Shown here piece after piece: positions 15,849 through 22,675 of a DNA stretch of 44,701 nt (within the stretch, counting starts at the first letter, position 1; each line of letters starts with the position of its first letter). The position numbers were made by a program, and so were the translations under genes. Source of the stretch: a virus; IMG/VR virus record IMGVR_UViG_3300044710_000007, positions 1-44,701 of that record. The stretch is one strand, 5' to 3'. The notes below the pieces were generated by a model. It searched no databases and had not been told where the DNA came from. It saw only the letters and a program-made list of their open reading frames with translations.

Positions 15849-16093
15849 TACAAACGCTTTCCAGTTTCAGGATCGCGCCGAACTCCGCGCTTCATAATTT
15901 CGGCTGCCTCTTCTGGAGTAATACGCAGCGTCCACTCTAATCTATAAGCGATTTCAGCCGAAACAGAACGAAAGTTTTCATCCGCAAACTTCCGCAATAA
16001 GCCGAGCTGCTCTTTTCTAATGTTTATAGTAACATGACCGGGGAAAGCTTTTTCATTAAGCGGCTTAATAGCCCTATGTGCGCGACTTTTCAT
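15848..16093 (-). CDS. Arc-like ribbon-helix-helix regulator
   Basis: An 81-aa protein. The start at 16093 has GGAGG upstream and overlaps the metallopeptidase stop (ATGA). The order is a basic arm (MKSRAHR), a strand HVTINIRKEQL, a helix LLRKFADENF, then RSVSAEIAYRLEWTL. This is the ribbon-helix-helix fold of Arc/MetJ-type DNA binders. It probably represses or tunes transcription of this region or an early promoter. The operator is not identified. Confidence 0.7.
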   Translation of the reverse strand: MKSRAHRAIKPLNEKAFPGHVTINIRKEQLGLLRKFADENFRSVSAEIAYRLEWTLRITPEEAAEIMKRGVRRDPETGKRL

Positions 16094-16515
16094 CGGTGTT
16101 TCCTCCACTCCTTGCCGTAAGCGTACTTCAGAACGGCTTCATCGTCTACGTGTTCTTTTGATTTCTCGATCATATCGCGGACGATCTCCTTGTGCCACTT
16201 TACACACTCGCGCGGCACCGGAACACCAGCCGCGCGCATAGCCTTGATCGCGTACTGATCGGCTTCATATTCCTCGCGCCAATTCTCGGGAACCTCCTCG
16301 TAAACGTGACGCAAGTGGACATGGCCCGCCTCGTGCAGAAAGATGAAAAGCTCTTTGGCGTCAAGCACTTGCTCCACCACGATCTCGCGCACGAAATGAG
16401 CATAAGCAAGTATCCCACCGCGCAGCTTCTTGAACTTCAGCTTGAAGCCCTTCGGCATGTGCTGCTTGATAAGCGGCCAGTAATCGGGGGACACCTTTCG
16501 CATGTCGGGCGCCAT
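16090..16515 (-). CDS. ImmA/IrrE-like metallopeptidase
   Basis: A 141-aa protein. The start at 16515 follows AAGGAGAA; a longer frame upstream lacks a ribosome site. It has LFIFLHEAGHVHLRH with HEAGH (HExxH) at about residues 75-79 and EEYEADQYAIKAM about 20 residues later, giving the third ligand Glu and the E-A-D signature of the DUF955 family. ImmA/IrrE peptidases cleave repressor-type regulators. The neighbouring ribbon-helix-helix gene is coupled to it, so the pair may be a protease/regulator unit. Only 38 bp separate its start from the divergent primase gene. Confidence 0.75.
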   Translation of the reverse strand: MAPDMRKVSPDYWPLIKQHMPKGFKLKFKKLRGGILAYAHFVREIVVEQVLDAKELFIFLHEAGHVHLRHVYEEVPENWREEYEADQYAIKAMRAAGVPVPRECVKWHKEIVRDMIEKSKEHVDDEAVLKYAYGKEWRKHR

Positions 16516-16553
16516 TGATTTCTCCTTGTGTGGAACCGATATGGGAGAAGAAC

Positions 16554-18581
16554 ATGCCCGACACAAGCCCTAAAAGCGAACTCCATCAAGCCGCGCTCGA
16601 CTGGGCAGCGGCTGACGCCACCGCCGCTGAATTGCGGGCAGCGGCCGATGGAAGCGAGCCCATGATTTCAGAACTACACCAAGCTGCCTTAGACTGGGGA
16701 AAAGCTGGCTTCGCGATCTTCCCCATTGCACCAGATGCCAAAAAACCACCAACGATTGAGGAGTGGCAGCACGAAGCCACCACCGATAGCACTCAGATCA
16801 ACCAGTGGTGGAGCGCTTGCCCTGACTGCAATATAGGCTTCCATCCAGAACCTTCCGGCATGTGGGTTTTGGATGTTGACGGACCCCTCGGCCGAGCGTC
16901 CCTCTCCGCGCTCGAAAGCCTGCACGGCACGTTGCCATCAACCTATACCGTGCAGACGCCGAGGGGTCCAGATGGTTTACACCTCTACTTCCGCGGCCAT
17001 GCTCCCACGACTGTCGGCACCTCGACGCGCGGGCTCGCGGACCATCTGGACACGCGCGGCGAGAATGGTTATGTTCTGCTTCCACCGTCCCGAGTAGGAG
17101 GGAAAGAATATGTCACAGTCAACGCAACCGGAGTCGCGCACGCTCCCGAGTGGGTGGCCGACGCTATCAGAACTAGAAACATACCGGCGCAACGCGGAGC
17201 AGATACAGAACTCGACTTGCCTGCCAATATCGAGCGCGCTGTCAGTGCTCTTAAAGACGCAGTTGCTCGAAAAGCGATTGCCGTAAGCGGCCAAGGAGGA
17301 GACAATGCCACATTCCGCCAAGCCTGCGAAGTCCTCGATCTCGGCGTCTCGCCAGAAACAGCGGTCAAGCTCCTCGCGGAGCATTGGAACCCTTACTGTG
17401 AACCGCCCTGGGAAATCGAAGACCTCGAATACAAAGTTGCGAACGCTGCAAGCTATAAACAAAACGAGGGAGGAGCTTACGCGGTATCTTCGCCGCAGTC
17501 CGCGTTTGCCACTTTTCTTAGCACAGTTACTCAGCATGACGATAGCAGTCTACGAAAAACCAAGCGTTCACGCTTCTACCCTGAAGCCGAAGAAGATTGG
17601 CAAAACACGCCGGAGCCATCATGGCTGATACCAGAACTTATCCCAGCCCGCAGTACGATCTTGTTGATCGGACAGACGCAGAGCTACAAGAGCTTCTTAG
17701 CATTAGACATCGCCCTAGCAATCGCTACTGGCAGGGAAACCTTTCAAAACCCCCTAATCATTGGTCAAACAATTTACGCCGCTGGCGAAGGGCGCGCGAC
17801 AATCAAGCGTAAGCGGACGCCGGCATGGAAGATCGCCCACAGCTACTTTGAGCCTCTCGGGCTCTCTCACTTCGTGATGCCAGAACCGCTGATCGCGATG
17901 CCGGGCGAACGCGAAGAGTTTATACATGAAATCGAGCAGCGCCAGATCAAGCCCCAGCTAATCGTGCTCGATACGGTCACAAAAGCAATGGCCGGACTAA
18001 ACGAGAATGACGCGCGCGACGCCGGCATGTTCATCCACTTCTGCGATAGCCTCGTAGAGCGCTTCGGCTGCTCCGTGCTCGCAATCCACCATCTAGGCAA
18101 GGACGCTGACCGCGGAGCCCGAGGCTCCAGCGCCTTCCATGCCGGCTTCGACTCCGTGCTCGAAGCGCGCGCCAACCGCGACACCAAGACCGTCGAACTC
18201 CGTGTCCTGAAGCACAAGGACGCCGAGGAGCGCGAGGAGCCGTGGACCTTCGAGGGCAAGACAGTTGGCCCCAGCCTCGTCTTCTTCCCCACGGACGCCA
18301 GCAGTCGGCCGCTCCGGGCACAGCCTCCCGGCTTCATATCCCGGCATACAGTCGGGAAAGCCTTGGAGGAGGTCGGCGCGACAAGCCCAGAGACGGCCAT
18401 AGCGACGTTTGTGCTGGCGGGCCACTTCATACCGGCCGACGAGAATGAGAGCGTGGTGGAACACCAGAAGCGCGTCAGGAACCTTGCCCGTGGCCTGGAT
18501 CAGTATGTCAGCTTGGAAGGCTACCGCAGCCCGGCCGGCTGGTATCTGCCTGTGACAAAAGAAGAGGGCTGGGCCTCCTAG
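16554..18581 (+). CDS. Bifunctional primase-polymerase / replicative helicase
   Basis: A 675-aa protein on the opposite strand to its neighbours. The ATG at 16554 has GGGAG at good spacing; 16662 is an alternative start. The N-terminal prim-pol domain shows FAIFPIAPDAKKPP, LDVDGPLG (DxD, ~105), GLHLYFRG and NGYVLLPPS. The C-terminal RepA/AAA_25-type ATPase shows ILLIGQTQSYKS (Walker A, ~372), LIVLDTVTKAM (Walker B) and VLAIHHLGKD, then GSSAFHAG. It should prime and unwind DNA for the Pol A enzyme. The first 50 residues hold two diverged copies of SELHQAALDW, an N-terminal duplication. The stop codon lies within a hairpin. Confidence 0.88.
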   Translation: MPDTSPKSELHQAALDWAAADATAAELRAAADGSEPMISELHQAALDWGKAGFAIFPIAPDAKKPPTIEEWQHEATTDSTQINQWWSACPDCNIGFHPEPSGMWVLDVDGPLGRASLSALESLHGTLPSTYTVQTPRGPDGLHLYFRGHAPTTVGTSTRGLADHLDTRGENGYVLLPPSRVGGKEYVTVNATGVAHAPEWVADAIRTRNIPAQRGADTELDLPANIERAVSALKDAVARKAIAVSGQGGDNATFRQACEVLDLGVSPETAVKLLAEHWNPYCEPPWEIEDLEYKVANAASYKQNEGGAYAVSSPQSAFATFLSTVTQHDDSSLRKTKRSRFYPEAEEDWQNTPEPSWLIPELIPARSTILLIGQTQSYKSFLALDIALAIATGRETFQNPLIIGQTIYAAGEGRATIKRKRTPAWKIAHSYFEPLGLSHFVMPEPLIAMPGEREEFIHEIEQRQIKPQLIVLDTVTKAMAGLNENDARDAGMFIHFCDSLVERFGCSVLAIHHLGKDADRGARGSSAFHAGFDSVLEARANRDTKTVELRVLKHKDAEEREEPWTFEGKTVGPSLVFFPTDASSRPLRAQPPGFISRHTVGKALEEVGATSPETAIATFVLAGHFIPADENESVVEHQKRVRNLARGLDQYVSLEGYRSPAGWYLPVTKEEGWAS

Positions 18582-18594
18582 AAGCACCCAGCCC
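18566..18594. terminator. Hairpin at the end of the primase gene, possible terminator
   Basis: A perfect 8-bp stem GGGCTGGG (18566-18573) / CCCAGCCC (18587-18594) has a 13-base loop that includes the TAG stop. It lies between convergent genes, as a bidirectional terminator would. No U-tract follows directly; a run of five T occurs only about 25 bases later. Termination is therefore uncertain. Confidence 0.45.
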
Positions 18595-18621
18595 AGCCGC
18601 TAGTCATCGTCCTAGCAGTTT

Positions 18622-19176
18622 TTAGTCATCCAGACTGCCGCCACAGTCTTCCTCGACCGGCTCAATATCCAGAAGATTGGGAGTGGCGCGCCCCTTGCCC
18701 CCGACAAGGGCTGGATCAAGGCCGCTGTTAATATAGGCTTCAGCCGCCGCGCGGTCGGGGAAAACTGCGGTGCCATGCAGCTTCACGCCATCGCTGCGCG
18801 TAACATAGACCGCAAACTGCTGATCATCTCCTTCCCCGAAAATGTGCAAGACGCCGGAATAAAGGCCCCAGACATAAGGGCCGAGGACGCCGAAGCCGAG
18901 TGCCGGATCATGCTTCACATAGAAGGGATCAGAGATGTTGCCACCAAGAATGATGGCAAACTCAGCCTCCACAATTTGCTGCGGCGACCGGGCATCGTCA
19001 GCTAGCGGCTTCTCGGCCGCTTCCAGTGCAAGCACTTCCTGCCGAAGTTCAAAACTACGGCCGAGTATCTGGATCAGCTTGTCAGTATCGTCCAGCGTTA
19101 CGCCACGCGCCTTAATCTGTTGCACCGTCTTGAGGTGCTCTGCGATCTCGGCCTTCACTTCTTCACGCGTACGCAT
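18622..19176 (-). CDS. Hypothetical protein, helical N-terminus
   Basis: A 184-aa protein with AAAGGAG before its ATG. Residues 1-55 are helical and charged. The middle is beta-rich with GFGVLGPYVWGLYSGVLHIF and FAVYVTRSDGVKLHG, then a helix RAAAEAYINSGL. The C-terminus is acidic (EPVEEDCGGSLDD). The family is not recognised. It is the last gene of the small-gene early cluster, just before the oppositely oriented primase. Confidence 0.6.
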   Translation of the reverse strand: MRTREEVKAEIAEHLKTVQQIKARGVTLDDTDKLIQILGRSFELRQEVLALEAAEKPLADDARSPQQIVEAEFAIILGGNISDPFYVKHDPALGFGVLGPYVWGLYSGVLHIFGEGDDQQFAVYVTRSDGVKLHGTAVFPDRAAAEAYINSGLDPALVGGKGRATPNLLDIEPVEEDCGGSLDD

Positions 19177-19200
19177 TCATTTACTCTCCTTTATGTGCGC

Positions 19201-19320
19201 TTAGTGGCGCACGGCACTTTCCCTAGCGGGAATTTCCTCAAACGTCCACTCCTCGTCGTTTATAACAGACTGAGCAATGGCGTCGTATTCTTCCACCTCT
19301 ATGCTTCCAAGTCGAACCAT
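19201..19320 (-). CDS. Very small acidic protein
   Basis: A 39-aa frame whose start lies inside the upstream membrane-protein gene (22-bp overlap) with GGGAG seven bases before the ATG. The sequence is acidic with VEEYDAIAQSVIN and EEWTFEEIP. It fills what would otherwise be a gap in a tightly packed operon, which supports it. No family is recognised. Confidence 0.45.
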   Translation of the reverse strand: MVRLGSIEVEEYDAIAQSVINDEEWTFEEIPARESAVRH

Positions 19321-19487
19321 ACCACAGCTCCCGAGAGAAGCACAAAGCACGCCAGCCCGCACCCGAGCAAGATCACGAAGTGCGGGCTATCCATGCACGC
19401 AAGAGCAAAGAAGCCGTAGTGCGTGAAGTCGCGTGCCACCTTGACTTTTACTTTGTGCAGTTTGCACCACTTCACGCACTGGGGCAT
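19299..19487 (-). CDS. Small single-pass membrane protein
   Basis: A 62-aa protein with AGGA before the ATG. The N-terminal ~30 residues are basic and Cys-containing (VKWCKLHKVKVKVARD). Residues ~36-57 form a membrane segment (FVILLGCGLACFVLLSGAVV). The order suggests a cytoplasmic N-terminus. It could be a host-membrane effector or a superinfection factor; no family is recognised. Confidence 0.5.
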   Translation of the reverse strand: MPQCVKWCKLHKVKVKVARDFTHYGFFALACMDSPHFVILLGCGLACFVLLSGAVVWFDLEA

Positions 19488-19496
19488 TAGTTCATC

Positions 19497-19730
19497 CTAC
19501 ACGAACTCATATCCATCTTGAATGCAAACCGGCTCACAAGCGTTGTTGCATCGAATTGCTTCGACAGCTTCTTTACTAAGGCGAATAGTCAGGTGCTTTG
19601 GCGGATAGCCCGGCCGCACCAATCCTGCGGATTTATCCGGATACATTATAATCTTTATTGACCCATCTTCCTGTTGGTCAATATAGGTGTATAGTAAGTT
19701 TGCTTTATTTTGATACAGGCGTTTGGACAT
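19497..19730 (-). CDS. Hypothetical protein
   Basis: A 77-aa protein with AAAGGAGAG before the ATG. The sequence starts MSKRLYQNKANLLYTYID, has a strand SIKIIMYPDKS, and then HLTIRLSKEAVEAIRCNN, which resembles a strand-helix pair as in small DNA-binding proteins, though too little is seen to call one. Two Cys residues lie near the C-terminus. AT-richer than its neighbours. Confidence 0.55.
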   Translation of the reverse strand: MSKRLYQNKANLLYTYIDQQEDGSIKIIMYPDKSAGLVRPGYPPKHLTIRLSKEAVEAIRCNNACEPVCIQDGYEFV

Positions 19731-19742
19731 TGTTCTCTCCTT

Positions 19743-20246
19743 TCAAAGAAGCGCATCAAGCGCATATTTTCCTGGGCCTGTCAATACCAGCGAGATCGCC
19801 AGCAGTAAGTAGAAAGGCTCAGGAAGCCACAGATAGCACGACACCCAGTCTATGCCATCGCATGGGTTCTGCCGTGCGGTGCGCTCGCGCCAAGTGCAAA
19901 GCGTGCCGAACAGGATGATGATTGCCAGCCCGAACGCGGCCGGGACCGCCAGCAAGCCCACGATCAGCGCGAGCCCTGCGGCCACCTCTACGACCGCTAC
20001 CAGCACATGACAGGGCGGATAGTGGCAAACGTCGCAGACTTTATGCCGCAAGCTCTCGTAGCGCGTAGGGTTCAGGAAGCAGCGCTGGTGCCGGGACGGA
20101 TCGCCAGCAGCAAGACGAGGCGCCACCGGGTCATAGAAGAACCGAAATCGCGCCAGCACGAAGAAGCCACCGAGCATGACACGCTGTGCCAGGATTGCCA
20201 GATCGCCAGCACCTACGCCATGTTGCAAGACCGCAACTGGACTCAT
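19743..20246 (-). CDS. DoxX-like membrane protein
   Basis: A 167-aa protein, start coupled by ATGA to the gene before it. Hydrophobic segments occur at residues ~17-35, ~80-115 and ~143-160. The pattern LVAVVEVAAGLALIVGLL followed by AIIILFGTL and YLLLAISLVLTGPGKYALD is that of the DoxX/DoxD family of quinone- or redox-associated membrane proteins. Host versions act in the inner membrane. In a phage it may alter membrane redox or the host envelope. Several Cys and His residues occur in the loop at ~55-80. Confidence 0.65.
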   Translation of the reverse strand: MSPVAVLQHGVGAGDLAILAQRVMLGGFFVLARFRFFYDPVAPRLAAGDPSRHQRCFLNPTRYESLRHKVCDVCHYPPCHVLVAVVEVAAGLALIVGLLAVPAAFGLAIIILFGTLCTWRERTARQNPCDGIDWVSCYLWLPEPFYLLLAISLVLTGPGKYALDALL

Positions 20247-20425
20247 GGAACAGCCTTGCAGGCTTCAAGGAAACGAACGCGATTGAAGCGCGGGAACACT
20301 TGTTGCAAGTCGCCTGCGATATACGCTGCCGCGCGATCCGTGCCCGCTTCTTCTCCCCAGGTTTGGGCATTCTGTCGCGCAGAAGCCAATGCTCCTGCGA
20401 TAAGCTCGAAATCTTTCTTAGTCAT
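20243..20425 (-). CDS. Small hypothetical protein
   Basis: A 60-aa protein with GAGGAGG nine bases before the ATG, overlapping the DoxX-like start (ATGA). It is helical: FELIAGALASARQNAQ, then AAAYIAGDLQQVFPRFNRVRFLEAC. Similar small helical proteins recur in phage early regions without known function. Confidence 0.6.
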   Translation of the reverse strand: MTKKDFELIAGALASARQNAQTWGEEAGTDRAAAYIAGDLQQVFPRFNRVRFLEACKAVP

Positions 20426-20446
20426 AGTGTCAAACCTCCTCTGTTC

Positions 20447-20587
20447 CTATTTAATGCAGCTAGGCGCTGCAAACCACGAGATCGCCAGCAAGACCGCCAA
20501 CATAGGCGAGAGCGCCAACAAGAACCAAGCGGCGCCATACCAGAGCGCCAGGGTCCAGCGCCAATAGGCTTTAGTGAGTTCGAGCAT
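20447..20587 (-). CDS. Very small membrane protein
   Basis: A 46-aa frame with GAGGGA before the ATG, overlapping the upstream gene by 17 bp. After MLELTKAYWRW nearly all of it is hydrophobic (LALWYGAAWFLLALSPM, then LAVLLAISWFA), giving one or two membrane segments. The alternative frame here (20422-20622) is Arg/Ser/Gly-rich and looks like a shadow. Function unknown. Confidence 0.5.
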   Translation of the reverse strand: MLELTKAYWRWTLALWYGAAWFLLALSPMLAVLLAISWFAAPSCIK

Positions 20588-20741
20588 GGTCCCTCATTCC
20601 CTTGCGAGCCACGGCGCGGCACTTCGGACAGTTTGCCACGTGCCAGACAAGTCGGCCAGCCGTATCATCGTCTAAGCCGTCATGCGCAGTAGCGCGAAAT
20701 GCTTGGCGCTCGATTGCTTCGATTTCATTTAACTGGACCAT
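20571..20741 (-). CDS. Small HxxxCxxC zinc-binding-like protein
   Basis: A 56-aa protein with GAGGAG eight or nine bases before the ATG. Residues ~34-41 read HVANCPKC, which is an H-x3-C-x2-C signature, the arrangement seen in zinc-binding anti-sigma (ZAS) domains. An acidic helix comes before and a basic tail (RAVARKGMRDHARTH) after. It could bind a host sigma factor or be a plain zinc finger. The motif is visible; the role is inferred. Confidence 0.5.
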   Translation of the reverse strand: MVQLNEIEAIERQAFRATAHDGLDDDTAGRLVWHVANCPKCRAVARKGMRDHARTH

Positions 20742-20759
20742 TGTTACCGCTCCTCGCTT

Positions 20760-21326
20760 TCAGAAAGGGATATAGTCTTCTGGCACGATTGACAAGTGCA
20801 ACGCTGAAATATCTTCTGCGTTCCATCCGCGAACTGTGGCAACCTCGCAACACCAACGATCCCAGTACAATTCAGCCTTGCCATGCGTCGCAGCGACATA
20901 GCGCGTAATCTTCTTGCAAGCGGGCTTCCTGCCATCCGTGCGCCAAGCTCGCGGATTAGCGCCATCGGCTGCAAGGTTCCGACTATCCAGGCAAGCGATA
21001 TTCTCGCCCATAATCTGCAACAGGAATGCCGATTTCACGATGCCTAATCCGGGAACCTCACACAAGATCACGAGCTTGCTTTCAAGCGTCGGCGCTACCA
21101 GGACACGCTTTTGCAGATCGCCAGTATGGTCTGACAGATGCACATAAGCGTCGCGCTTGTGTCCCCATAGCGGCGACAGATCGCCAGATATTACCTCGTC
21201 TAATTGCGCGGGAACCTTCAGGATGCTTTGCCGGATCGACAGGACGCAAAAGAGCGCCGCGCGGAGAAAGCCTTGTTGCTCCGCGCAAGCGTAAGCTGAT
21301 ATAATTGGCACATGTTCCTTATACAT
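20760..21326 (-). CDS. HhH DNA glycosylase-like phage protein
   Basis: A 188-aa protein; start at 21326 (MYKEHVPIISAYA) chosen by overlap with the previous stop. Residues ~87-118 contain LCEVPGLGIVKSAFLLQIMG followed by CLDSRNL. This is a helix-hairpin-helix followed by an Asp at the position where HhH-GPD glycosylases keep their catalytic Asp. The C-terminal part is helical and rich in aromatic residues (AELYWDRWCCEVA). A conserved phage family of this kind exists, but its substrate is not known to me. It could excise modified or host-altered bases or simply bind DNA. Confidence 0.6.
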   Translation of the reverse strand: MYKEHVPIISAYACAEQQGFLRAALFCVLSIRQSILKVPAQLDEVISGDLSPLWGHKRDAYVHLSDHTGDLQKRVLVAPTLESKLVILCEVPGLGIVKSAFLLQIMGENIACLDSRNLAADGANPRAWRTDGRKPACKKITRYVAATHGKAELYWDRWCCEVATVRGWNAEDISALHLSIVPEDYIPF

Positions 21327-21648
21327 GCCGGGCAAATCGCTTTGTGAACACCACGTCCTCCCCGACCACATAGGACATAAGCTCTTGCTGATCGGGGTAG
21401 GCAAGTTGGCATTCGATTATGACCAGCGGCCATTGATCGTGACTATTGCAGGCAACGCGCAGCGGTATCATCCGCTCGCCTTGCACTTGCCCGGTATCGG
21501 GATTGCGCCAGCATCCGAATACGGGCTCGCATAGCGTAACCCCGCCCGCAATAGTCACGATCCGATCCGCAAGCAATTTGTGGGTATCCTGCGGAATGAG
21601 TGTGCCGGTATTGTCCCTTACCGGCACCAGGATTTCATATAGTCGCAT
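21319..21648 (-). CDS. Conserved phage hypothetical protein
   Basis: A 109-aa protein starting MRLYEILVPVRDNTGT, with TIAGGVTLCEPVFGCWRNPDTG in the middle and VRF-type strands after. The strand-helix-strand pattern with a conserved GG...W-x-(D/N)P-x-TG resembles small phage proteins that share a fold with DUF3574-like ferredoxin-type domains. Function unknown. Its end overlaps the HhH gene by 8 bp. Confidence 0.6.
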   Translation of the reverse strand: MRLYEILVPVRDNTGTLIPQDTHKLLADRIVTIAGGVTLCEPVFGCWRNPDTGQVQGERMIPLRVACNSHDQWPLVIIECQLAYPDQQELMSYVVGEDVVFTKRFARHV

Positions 21649-21649
21649 G

Positions 21650-22021
21650 TTACCGCGTCCTTACGTTGCCGATCCGACCGTATCGGAACCATTTGAGTAC
21701 TGTCAAGCCACACTGGCCCTGTACGCGGTCAAGGCTCGCGTCAACATCATGCCATATGGCCGATAGAGCACCGACAAGTATATCCTGATCCGCCTCAGTT
21801 TCGGCGTTGCGCACGTCGCGCAAAGCCATTTCCAGGCGCCATGCCGCGGCGCTGAAGAATGCCGATACCCGCTGCAACGCGCGCAGATAAGTTTCGACAT
21901 GCTCATACTGTGGCGCAAGCTTGCCTGTTGGCTTCCCCAGCGCGCGGCCATAATTGAATGTTTGCAGGTCAACGCGCGGCACTTCAAAGCCCGCGATTGT
22001 GTCATGTTGCACTATGTTCAT
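21650..22021 (-). CDS. Helical hypothetical protein
   Basis: A 123-aa protein, ATGA-coupled to the upstream gene. It is helical through most of its length (VETYLRALQRVSAFFSAAAW, then RLEMALRDVRNAETEADQD), with no export signal. The C-terminus is basic (KWFRYGRIGNVRTR). No family is recognised. It ends one base before the next start. Confidence 0.6.
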   Translation of the reverse strand: MNIVQHDTIAGFEVPRVDLQTFNYGRALGKPTGKLAPQYEHVETYLRALQRVSAFFSAAAWRLEMALRDVRNAETEADQDILVGALSAIWHDVDASLDRVQGQCGLTVLKWFRYGRIGNVRTR

Positions 22022-22359
22022 TTCGTGAACTCCCCTATATAAATCTGGAATTGCCCGGTTTCAACAATAGCCCAATAGGACTGCGGGCGTGATACAGCCA
22101 AGCGCATGAAGGCCGGGATAGTCATAGCCGGCTCACTTTCAGCTCCAAAGCCACTACTATCCACAAAATGCGTTGCGACGAGCTTGAAGCCTTTCGGCTC
22201 ATAGTCGCCCATGTGGGGAATGCGCGCCAGCGGCACATTACTGCCCGCATTTAACTGCGCAATCTGCGCAGCGTCAAATTGATAAGGTCGCAATCCCTTA
22301 TGCTTTGCCCGCCGCGTTGCAGCGTCGCGCATGTTTGCTATTGTCCGGCCGTCAATCAT
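22018..22359 (-). CDS. Hypothetical protein
   Basis: A 113-aa protein with an ATGA overlap at both ends. The N-terminus is basic and helical (IANMRDAATRRAKHKG). The middle has MGDYEPKGFKLVATHFVDSS, and the C-terminus has two strands (YWAIVETGQFQIYIGEF). No family is recognised. Coupling on both sides argues for stoichiometric expression with its neighbours. Confidence 0.6.
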   Translation of the reverse strand: MIDGRTIANMRDAATRRAKHKGLRPYQFDAAQIAQLNAGSNVPLARIPHMGDYEPKGFKLVATHFVDSSGFGAESEPAMTIPAFMRLAVSRPQSYWAIVETGQFQIYIGEFTK

Positions 22360-22529
22360 TGCACATTGCTCCTTTTGTCATGCGGCACATTTGCCGCGTT
22401 CAGTTCCTGGGTTTGTCGCAAAGTCTCACGAATATCACCCGAATAGACATAGGGCCGCTTGCCATACTTCTGATATGGCGATTTCCCAGTCCTACGGTCA
22501 CGCAGCTTGCGCGGTAGTCTTCGTTTCAT
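22356..22529 (-). CDS. Small basic protein
   Basis: A 57-aa protein (MKRRLPRKLRDRRTGKSPYQ at the start). The ATG at 22529 overlaps the stop of the in-phase repeat tail (ATGA at 22526-22529), which is why I prefer this start to a longer upstream frame in the repeat region. It is highly basic in its first 25 residues, consistent with nucleic-acid binding. No family is recognised. Confidence 0.6.
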   Translation of the reverse strand: MKRRLPRKLRDRRTGKSPYQKYGKRPYVYSGDIRETLRQTQELNAANVPHDKRSNVQ

Positions 22530-22675
22530 CGCTTGTCCTCTAGCTGTGCATGACAAAATGCTGACGCTTTGATGCGCCCGTACTCGGCCAGTGCTGACGC
22601 CTGGATGCGTTCGTATTCTGCCCATGCTGACACGTGTATACGCTCGTATTCAGCCCATGCTGACGCTTTGATGCG
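22526..22675 (-). pseudogene. Detached C-terminal tail of the repeat protein (frame +1)
   Basis: This segment continues the 11-residue repeats of the upstream gene for three more units but in the frame offset by one base. Its units read like KASAWAEYERI, VSAWAEYERI and QASALAEYGRI, and it ends with SAFCHAQLEDKR and a stop at 22526-22528. That stop forms an ATGA with the next gene. The offset arises around 22673-22690. Joined to the main frame it would give a 231-aa protein. Confidence 0.55.

Noticed and set aside
20422-20622. 66-codon Arg/Ser/Trp-rich - strand frame
   Set aside because: It is the out-of-frame reading of two better supported small genes at 20447-20587 and 20571-20741.
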